From JBFKMV01 sp041629655 (GTDB lineage: Bacteria > Acidobacteriota > Polarisedimenticolia > Polarisedimenticolales > Polarisedimenticolaceae): DNA of 11,598 nt. Position numbers and translations under genes: made by a program. This document shows positions 6,860-11,598 of this stretch, piece after piece (within the stretch, counting starts at the first letter, position 1; each line of letters begins with the position of its first letter). A model generated the notes under the pieces. The model ran no database searches. It saw only the letters and a program-made list of their open reading frames with translations, and was not told where the DNA came from. The stretch is from NCBI GenBank assembly GCA_041629655.1, contig JBFKMV010000167.1, positions 1 through 11,598 on the forward strand, in the 5' to 3' direction.

Positions 6860-8079
6860 GGATGCTCCAGGCGGATGCGTTCCGTCCGCCGCAGAGACCG
6901 GCCGTACCCGCCGAGCAGACCGACCACGCCGCCGGCGAGCTCGCCCACGATCATCGAGGGCGGCAGGGCGTGGCGGCCGACCGCGCTCCGGACCAACTGC
7001 CATGCCTCGTGCAGGAACCACCAGCCGATCAACCCGAGCAGCCGCCCGCGGCGCTCAGGATCGGTGCGCAGGCACTTCGACACGTAGACCATGAAGCCGA
7101 GACCCCAGCTCTTCCGGTACTGCCGCCGCAGCCCCGGCAGCTCGCGCCGGTGGAGGTGGAAGACGAGACAGCGCGGTTCGTAGACCAGCGGACCGCCGGA
7201 ACGGATCACGCGATAGAAGATGTCCAGGTCGCCGCCCCCCGGGACCGGAGCGCCCGTGTCGAGTGCCTCGTCGAAGCCGCCCAGCTCGCGCAGCGCGGCC
7301 GTGCGGAAGGTCATGTTGGCCCCGGTGCCGAAGATCCCGGCGCCTCCGGGGTACAGCGGGTTGCCCGGCAGCTCGGGGCCGAAACGCAGCTTGTCGAACC
7401 CGCGGCGGAAGCCGCCCCGGCGTTCGAACAGGATCTGCGCTTCGGTTTCCAGCTCCAGCGGCAGCACCAGCCCCGTGAACGCCGCGGCGTCCGGGTTCTC
7501 GTTCCAGGCCTCGGCGAGACCGGCCAGCCAGTGGCGATCCACGACCACGTCGTCGTCCAGAAACGCCAGCAGCTCGCCGCGCGCCTCGGCGACGGCGCGG
7601 TTCCTGCCGAAGTTGAGTCCGGGCCGGGGCTCGCGGACGTAGCGCACCTCGGCGCGCGAGTCGATCAGCGTGCGGGTGCGCTCGTCGGACGGCGCGTTGT
7701 CGACGACGAGGATCTCGACATGACCGGCGCCCGCTTCGGGTTTCGTCAGCACGGCCAGCGAATCGAGCAGTCTCGCCACCCCCTCGGGGCGGTCGCGGGT
7801 ACAGATCGCGATCGTCAGGGCCGGGAGCGCTCGCGCGGGCGCCGGAGCGCCGAGCTCCTCGCGGACCGCCCGGGCGACCAGTTGGACGCCGGCGCGGGAA
7901 GCGATCTCGCGCGCCAGCTCGGCGGCGGTGACGCCCGTCCGCTCACCCCGCTGCTCGAGCCAGAACGCCACCGGGACGCCGGCGTGGCGCGCCAGCACCG
8001 CCAGACCCGTGCGCTCCGCGGGAAGCGACAGGCCGGGCAGGGGACGGGTCAGCTCGATGTCGAAGATCGCGTACGACAT
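6856..8079 (-). CDS. Family 2 glycosyltransferase with N-terminal extension (proximal copy)
   Basis: This 407-residue paralogue of the next gene has the same plan. An N-terminal domain (about 1-85, GLAVLARHAGVPVAFWL) precedes a GT-A domain with LTIAICTRDRPEGVARLL (88-105), EILVVDNAPS (122-131), YVREPRPGLNFGRN (147-160), FLDDDVVVD with the metal-binding Asp cluster at 175-177, GTGANMTFRT (251-260) and GGGDLDIFYRV (281-291). C-terminal hydrophobic segments at about 346-362 and 376-392 suggest contact with the inner membrane. The donor and acceptor sugars cannot be predicted. The ATG at 8079 lacks an obvious Shine-Dalgarno sequence, so the exact start is uncertain, although the N-terminal domain needs roughly this start. 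It lies 61 nt after the secreted protein gene and overlaps the distal copy by 4 nt. Confidence 0.9.
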   Translation of the reverse strand: MSYAIFDIELTRPLPGLSLPAERTGLAVLARHAGVPVAFWLEQRGERTGVTAAELAREIASRAGVQLVARAVREELGAPAPARALPALTIAICTRDRPEGVARLLDSLAVLTKPEAGAGHVEILVVDNAPSDERTRTLIDSRAEVRYVREPRPGLNFGRNRAVAEARGELLAFLDDDVVVDRHWLAGLAEAWNENPDAAAFTGLVLPLELETEAQILFERRGGFRRGFDKLRFGPELPGNPLYPGGAGIFGTGANMTFRTAALRELGGFDEALDTGAPVPGGGDLDIFYRVIRSGGPLVYEPRCLVFHLHRRELPGLRRQYRKSWGLGFMVYVSKCLRTDPERRGRLLGLIGWWFLHEAWQLVRSAVGRHALPPSMIVGELAGGVVGLLGGYGRSLRRTERIRLEHP

Positions 8080-8140
8080 GGGAACGGCGACGGTCGCGCC
8101 GCCGGACGGAGGACGAGCCCTCGCAGAGCCGGGTTACCGA

Positions 8141-8779
8141 TCAGCTGCCGCCGTCTCCAGGCGTGGTGCGGCCCGAACCGCTGTCGCCGCTGCTGCCGTA
8201 GGGATCCGGGCTGTCGTGGATTCCCTCGGGCCGGACCGCCGGGTCGAGCAGCGGGACGTCGCGGATCACGACCAGGCGCCCGGATCGGAACGCGACCACC
8301 AGGCGCCCGCCGACGATGCTCAGCGCCGGCATGAATCCCCGCTCGCCGTCGCGGGTCACGGCGGTCACGGCGGTCCAGGCGCTTCCGCCCGCGGGCAGCG
8401 CGGTGTAACGGACCGCGCCCGTACCCAGGTCGGCGAACGCCAGGTACACGGTCCCGAACCCGTCGACCGCCAGCGCCGGCTGCACCTGGTCGGTCCCGTC
8501 GTCGCGACCGATGAACCGAGGCTCGCTCCAGACACCGCCCGGATCGCGGAAGGACAACGCGATGTCGTATTCCGCCCCGTCGCGATAGGCCCAGGCGGAC
8601 CAGGTCCGTCCGTCCAGGCCGGTGGTCACGGTCACGAGCGGTCCGTCGAGGCTGCGCGGGTTGTATCGCAGCGGCTGCTGCTGCTCGGACATCCGGGGTC
8701 CGGCAAACGCCAGCGAGCCGGTCAACAGGCATGTCGCGGTCAGGAGAGTCGCCAGGGAGGTGCGTCGACGATCAAGCAT
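8141..8779 (-). CDS. Small secreted BNR/sialidase-like repeat protein of unknown function
   Basis: This 212-residue protein begins with a classic Sec signal peptide: Arg-rich start, hydrophobic core (about 8-24) and AFA cleavage site near residue 27, so it should be exported. The mature part has short beta-rich repeats resembling sialidase/BNR propeller blades: TWSAWAYRDGAEYDIALSF, GVWSEPRFI, PALAVDGFGTVYLAFAD, GAVRYTALPAGGSAWTAV and PALSIVGGRLVVAFRSGR. Only about three blades are visible, too few for a closed six-blade propeller. The tail (about 181-212) is Gly/Ser/Asp/Pro-rich. No catalytic sialidase residues are recognisable and no enzyme function is claimed. The ATG overlaps the end of the regulator gene by 8 nt (ATGCTTGA), so translation is probably coupled. 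A local duplication of GTCACGGCG near 8356-8373 encodes the repeat TAVTAV. Confidence 0.78.
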   Translation of the reverse strand: MLDRRRTSLATLLTATCLLTGSLAFAGPRMSEQQQPLRYNPRSLDGPLVTVTTGLDGRTWSAWAYRDGAEYDIALSFRDPGGVWSEPRFIGRDDGTDQVQPALAVDGFGTVYLAFADLGTGAVRYTALPAGGSAWTAVTAVTRDGERGFMPALSIVGGRLVVAFRSGRLVVIRDVPLLDPAVRPEGIHDSPDPYGSSGDSGSGRTTPGDGGS

Positions 8780-9962
8780 CGCTCCGCCCCCTTTCCACGA
8801 AAGCGTCGAACTCTTCCACCTCGGGAAGTCGACGTTCGAGACTCGAGCGCAGGGTTTTCAACCTGCCGAATGCGATCTTCTCCCGCGTCGGGTTCTCCTC
8901 AACGCGAGCCATCTTCCACTCGTAGAACGCGTTGTGGAACAGGATGTCGGGGTGCTTCTCGCGGTTGAAGTTCGCGCGGGCGTCGGATTCGCGGAAGCAG
9001 CCCCGCGCCCTCCGGTGGTCGTCCTGGTGGTAGTAGGCCAGGCCGAGGTAGCTCCAGGCGTGGGCTTCGAGGCGACGGTGGCCGCCGCTCTGCGCCTGCT
9101 GCAGCGCGGCGGTCAGCATGCGGATCCCTTCGCGGTACTTGCCCATGTCCACGTAGCATCCGCCGATCTGGATCCGGACCCGGATCTCCTCGTGGCGGAC
9201 GCCGCACTGGGCGTACACCTCGGCGGCCTGCCGGTACCGCTCGATCGCCTGCTCGGGCCTGCCGCGTTGGGCCAGCACCCGGCCCATCGTGTGCAGCGCG
9301 CGAGCGGCCAGGTCGTCGCGTTGCTCGGACCGGGCGTGCCGGAGCGCCCGCTCGGATTCCAGCTCGGACAGGATGTGCTCGCCCTGGTCGGCGTGGATCG
9401 CCGAGAGCGCCAGCAGCGCTCGCCCCTGCGCCTCGCGACTGAGGCCCTCGGGGTGCCGCAGGGCGCTGCGCAGCTCGTGCTCGGCCAGGGACTGCTTGCC
9501 CAGGCGGCTCAGCGCCGCGGCCTGGCTGATCCGCGCGCGCGCCACCAAGTCGCGATCGATCTGCTCGGTGGGGCTGTCGAGCAGCAGCTCCAGCGCACGC
9601 TCGAAGCAGGCGAACGCCCGGCCGATGTCGCCGCTCTTCAGCGCCGCGGTGCCCTCCTCGACGATCGCGTTCGGCGATTCGCCGGCGGGTTTGAGATTCT
9701 CGAAATCCTCGAGGTCGACGACGTCCGAGAAGGCCTGGATCGAGACGTTGAACACGCTGGCCAGCACGCGCAGCTTGTCGAAGGAGGGATAACAGATGCC
9801 CTTCTCGTAGCGGCTGAGCTGCGAGTTGTCGATCTCGCCGCCCTCCGCACGGGCACGCTCCTCGACCCGTCTCAGCGAATAGCCGTAGCCCGTGCGCAGC
9901 CGCTTGAGGTAGTTGCCGAGCCGGACACTACCCTTGAGATCCTGTCGTGCTCGTGACCCCAT
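8772..9962 (-). CDS. XRE-family HTH regulator with C-terminal TPR domain
   Basis: This 396-residue cytoplasmic protein has an N-terminal XRE/Cro-C1 helix-turn-helix domain (about 14-82: VRLGNYLKRLRTGYGYSLRR, then DNSQLSRYEKGICYPSFDKL). An insertion-like EGGE stretch lies between the two DNA-reading helices. About six TPR-like helix pairs follow (roughly 96-129, 139-170, 176-212, 216-252, 256-293 and 296-330), for example ALHTMGRVLAQRGRPEQAIE and SYLGLAYYHQDDHRRARGCF. The layout resembles regulators whose TPR part binds a peptide or partner protein (PlcR/Rgg-like), but no ligand can be inferred. The ATG at 9962 is chosen over an in-frame TTG at 9980 because GAGGGAGG lies just upstream of the ATG and nothing similar precedes the TTG. 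It heads the four-gene unit and probably controls it; a candidate promoter with an inverted repeat lies upstream. Confidence 0.88.
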   Translation of the reverse strand: MGSRARQDLKGSVRLGNYLKRLRTGYGYSLRRVEERARAEGGEIDNSQLSRYEKGICYPSFDKLRVLASVFNVSIQAFSDVVDLEDFENLKPAGESPNAIVEEGTAALKSGDIGRAFACFERALELLLDSPTEQIDRDLVARARISQAAALSRLGKQSLAEHELRSALRHPEGLSREAQGRALLALSAIHADQGEHILSELESERALRHARSEQRDDLAARALHTMGRVLAQRGRPEQAIERYRQAAEVYAQCGVRHEEIRVRIQIGGCYVDMGKYREGIRMLTAALQQAQSGGHRRLEAHAWSYLGLAYYHQDDHRRARGCFRESDARANFNREKHPDILFHNAFYEWKMARVEENPTREKIAFGRLKTLRSSLERRLPEVEEFDAFVERGRSDA

Positions 9963-10078
9963 CGCCCCTCCCTCGAGCAACAGCGGAGGTCCAACCCCGG
10001 GAACCTCGCGCCGCGGCGGGCCCGGGGAGCTGATAAGAATTTAACGCTGCCCGGACGCTCGCGCAAACGAGTGTGTCC

Positions 10079-10107
10079 TAGATACCCCGTTACCACGGGT
10101 GAGTCAA
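10079..10107 (-). promoter_or_regulatory. Candidate promoter of the XRE-TPR operon
   Basis: The minus strand has TTGACT (10107-10102, 5 of 6 to the -35 consensus), a 17-nt spacer and TATCTA (10084-10079, only 3 of 6 to the -10 consensus). The -35 and spacing are good and the -10 is weak, as expected for a promoter that needs an activator or is tightly regulated. The predicted leader is about 110 nt. Confidence 0.45.
10086..10099. promoter_or_regulatory. Inverted repeat CCCGT-TACC-ACGGG within the promoter spacer
   Basis: Perfect 5-bp arms around a 4-nt centre lie wholly between the -35 and -10 boxes of the candidate XRE-TPR promoter. A dimeric repressor bound here would block RNA polymerase. 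The XRE-TPR protein is the natural candidate by proximity. The short arms in GC-rich DNA limit confidence. Confidence 0.4.
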
Positions 10108-10136
10108 TGCGGCGCTCCCGGGGGATCGTGGACGCC

Positions 10137-10154
10137 TGCTGCATCCATGCAGCA
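10137..10154. repeat. 18-bp inverted repeat, probable protein-binding site
   Basis: TGCTGCAT-CC-ATGCAGCA has perfect 8-bp arms and a 2-nt centre. It lies about 30 bp upstream of the candidate XRE-TPR -35 box and about 150 bp before the kinase start, a good place for a shared operator. No T-run follows on either strand, so it is not a rho-independent terminator. Confidence 0.55.
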
Positions 10155-10292
10155 CGGCGGAAAGGTCGGAACCGCAACGTCGATGCCGGGAAGGCTCCCA
10201 AGCTAGAATACCCGCCGGAATTCGAGCGCACGGCCCCGAGAGGCCCGGGGAGTGCAACATCGATGAGGCCCGGGCTGCGGTCGGGGCCCGTC

Positions 10293-10297
10293 GGAGG
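10293..10297 (+). promoter_or_regulatory. Ribosome binding site choosing the kinase start
   Basis: GGAGG with 7 nt before the ATG at 10305 is an optimal Shine-Dalgarno sequence. The earlier in-frame ATG at 10263 has only GGGGAG about 10 nt away. Confidence 0.65.
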
Positions 10298-10304
10298 GGC
10301 CTGG

Positions 10305-11598
10305 ATGGTTCGGGCGGCGTCGACCCTCGGTGGAGTCCTGGTCCGGAACGGGGGCCGGGAGATCCTGCGCGCGCTGCTGATCTTCGGGACGCTGTTCGTC
10401 ACGCTGAGCGGGATCGCGATCCACCTGTCGTTCCGCGAGCTGGACCTGAAGGTCCTGATGAGCCGGCTCGACCTCGGAAGCGACGAGGCCGAGCGGATCG
10501 CCGACGTGGTCTCGGCGCTGGGGCGGAACGAGGGCGGGATCGACTTCGGCCAGCTGCGCGAAAAGCGGGAAGCCCTGCGCAACGTGATCCAGGAGCGCAT
10601 CGGCAGCCGCCCGTTCATGCTGTTCGTCGAGGTGCGGGACCGCTTCGGGGCGCAGGTGGTGTTCGTGCCCCGCGACCCCGAGCCGCTGGTGCTGGCGCCG
10701 GACCAGGTGCCGCCGCCGGCGCTGCCCGGCGAGCCGCAGGAATTCGTCACCACGGTGCGGCTGGGACAGGGCGCGGCCCCCGAGGGCGAAGTCCGCGTGG
10801 GTATCGCGCAGGACGCCTACCGGCAGCGGCTGGCCGAGCTCCGGCGGTCGCTGCGGATCCGCGTGGCGATCGCGGCGGCGTGCGGCATCGGCGTGCTGGT
10901 GCTCGGCCTGATCTACGTGATCTACCTGATCCGCAAGAACCGCGGGCTCGAGCAGTCGCGACTCGCGGCCGAGCGCCGCAGCTACGTCGGCCTGCTGGCC
11001 TCGGGCCTGGCGCACGAGATCCGCAATCCGCTCAACGCGATGAACATGAACCTGCAGATGCTCGAGGAAGAGCTGCGCGGCCTGCCCGGTATGGACGCCG
11101 CCGATCACGCCGAGCTGCTGGAATCGACCAAGAGCGAGATCAAGCGTCTCGAGCGGCTGGTCAACAACTTCCTGGCCTACGCGCGGCCCTCCGAGCCGAA
11201 CTTCGAACCCTGCGACCTCAACAACGTGATCCGTGAGGTCGCGCGGTTTCTGCAGGCCGACTTCCAGCAGAGCCGGGTCGAGCTGACCTTCGACGAGGGG
11301 ATGCTGCCGGTGGTGGAGCTCGACGAGACCCAGTTCAAGCAAGCGCTGATGAACCTGCTGGTCAACGCCCGGCAGGTGCTCCGCGGCGGCGGCAAGGTCA
11401 CGCTGCGCTCGCGGATGGACGAGCGGGGGGACGTCACGATCGAGGTCGAGGACGACGGGCCGGGAATCCCCGAGGACGCGCGGGAGCGGGTGTTCGAGGT
11501 GTTTTATTCCAGCCGCGGCGGCGGGACCGGGCTGGGGCTGCCGATCGCGAAGCAGATCGTCGAGCGTCACGGCGGGACCATCGAGGTCGCGAGCGCCA
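10305..11598 (+). CDS. Membrane sensor histidine kinase, C-terminus cut by window edge
   Basis: The frame is open from 10305 to the edge (431 codons seen). It encodes a two-component kinase: membrane helix 1 (about 20-42), a periplasmic sensor region (about 43-186) with no recognised domain, and membrane helix 2 (about 187-209). The H-box GLASGLAHEIRNPLNAMNMN has phospho-acceptor His237, followed by the dimerisation helix to about 295. The HATPase domain has an N-box (QALMNLLVNARQV, Asn350/Asn354), a G1 box (VEDDGPGIPE, 381-390) and a G2 box (GGGTGLGLPIAKQIVERHGG, 405-424). The H-box and the FYSSRGGGTGLGL F/G2 region match NtrB/ZraS-type kinases, which usually pair with NtrC-like regulators. 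No partner is visible; it may lie downstream. The preferred start has a strong Shine-Dalgarno sequence; an in-frame ATG at 10263 would add 14 residues. It is divergent from the XRE-TPR operon. Confidence 0.93.
   Translation, partial: MVRAASTLGGVLVRNGGREILRALLIFGTLFVTLSGIAIHLSFRELDLKVLMSRLDLGSDEAERIADVVSALGRNEGGIDFGQLREKREALRNVIQERIGSRPFMLFVEVRDRFGAQVVFVPRDPEPLVLAPDQVPPPALPGEPQEFVTTVRLGQGAAPEGEVRVGIAQDAYRQRLAELRRSLRIRVAIAAACGIGVLVLGLIYVIYLIRKNRGLEQSRLAAERRSYVGLLASGLAHEIRNPLNAMNMNLQMLEEELRGLPGMDAADHAELLESTKSEIKRLERLVNNFLAYARPSEPNFEPCDLNNVIREVARFLQADFQQSRVELTFDEGMLPVVELDETQFKQALMNLLVNARQVLRGGGKVTLRSRMDERGDVTIEVEDDGPGIPEDARERVFEVFYSSRGGGTGLGLPIAKQIVERHGGTIEVASA

Larger units (their letters stand above)
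9963..10304. other. Divergent intergenic regulatory region
   Basis: This 342-nt gap between the XRE-TPR gene (minus) and the histidine kinase gene (plus) holds no convincing coding sequence. It contains a candidate minus-strand promoter with an internal inverted repeat (10079-10107), an 18-bp inverted repeat (10137-10154), and an isolated -10-like TAGAAT (10204-10209, plus) without a good -35. A plus-strand ATG at 10263 is in frame with the kinase but is judged less likely than 10305. Confidence 0.7.

Noticed and set aside
8714..8733. Lipoprotein signal (lipobox) in the secreted BNR-like protein
   Set aside because: The only cysteine in the signal region follows TAT, not a lipobox, and a clear AFA signal peptidase I site lies further on.
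5663..9956. Several long plus-strand frames opposite the glycosyltransferase, BNR-like and XRE-TPR genes
   Set aside because: All are low-complexity antisense frames; conserved motifs and overlapping start-stop pairs are on the minus strand.
10204..10209. TAGAAT as a -10 box for the kinase gene
   Set aside because: No acceptable -35 at 16-18 nt upstream (best is about 3 of 6), so it is noted but not called.
10203..11570. Minus-strand open frame of 455 codons opposite the histidine kinase
   Set aside because: The plus strand has H, N, G1 and G2 boxes in order, with two membrane helices; the minus frame has no motif.

Overview
This is a GC-rich bacterial chromosomal window. The head of a division and cell-wall (dcw) cluster suggests a Gram-negative-type lineage. 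The division transpeptidase carries a C-terminal PASTA domain, the sensor kinase is NtrB/ZraS-like, and two two-domain family 2 glycosyltransferases are present. These fit groups such as Myxococcota, Acidobacteriota or an 'Eisenbacteria'-like phylum. The phylum is inference; no rRNA or other marker is present to settle it.

Layout. (1) Positions 1-4153, minus strand: the start of the dcw operon, read right to left as mraZ, rsmH (mraW), ftsL, ftsI (PASTA-type PBP) and the first 91 codons of murE, which runs off the left edge. Genes overlap or lie close together (GTGA at rsmH/ftsL, ATGA at ftsI/murE). (2) Positions 4154-4418: a divergent control region. It holds a near-consensus minus-strand promoter for mraZ, three GTGG repeats at exact 10-bp spacing that fit a MraZ operator, an AT-rich UP-like tract, and a possible back-to-back promoter for the plus-strand gene. 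(3) Positions 4419-5576, plus strand: a PLP-dependent sulfur amino-acid enzyme of the cystathionine gamma-synthase/lyase family. (4) Positions 5573-9962, minus strand: a four-gene unit read right to left as an XRE-HTH/TPR regulator, a small secreted BNR-like protein and two tandem paralogous family 2 glycosyltransferases. Its last stop codon overlaps the stop of the PLP gene at a shared CTAG. (5) Positions 9963-10304: a divergent regulatory region with a candidate promoter and two inverted repeats. (6) From 10305 to the right edge, plus strand: a membrane sensor histidine kinase, cut off inside or just after its ATPase domain.

How they work together. The dcw genes make septal peptidoglycan precursors (MurE) and the septal synthase/divisome core (FtsI, FtsL), with a 16S rRNA methylase (RsmH) and the operon's own regulator (MraZ). 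The second minus-strand operon is the accessory part. A regulator with a TPR sensor domain is translationally coupled to an exported propeller-like protein and followed by two sugar transferases, so surface glycan or glycoprotein modification is a reasonable but unproven reading. No RNA gene, insertion sequence, CRISPR array or clear rho-independent terminator was seen.
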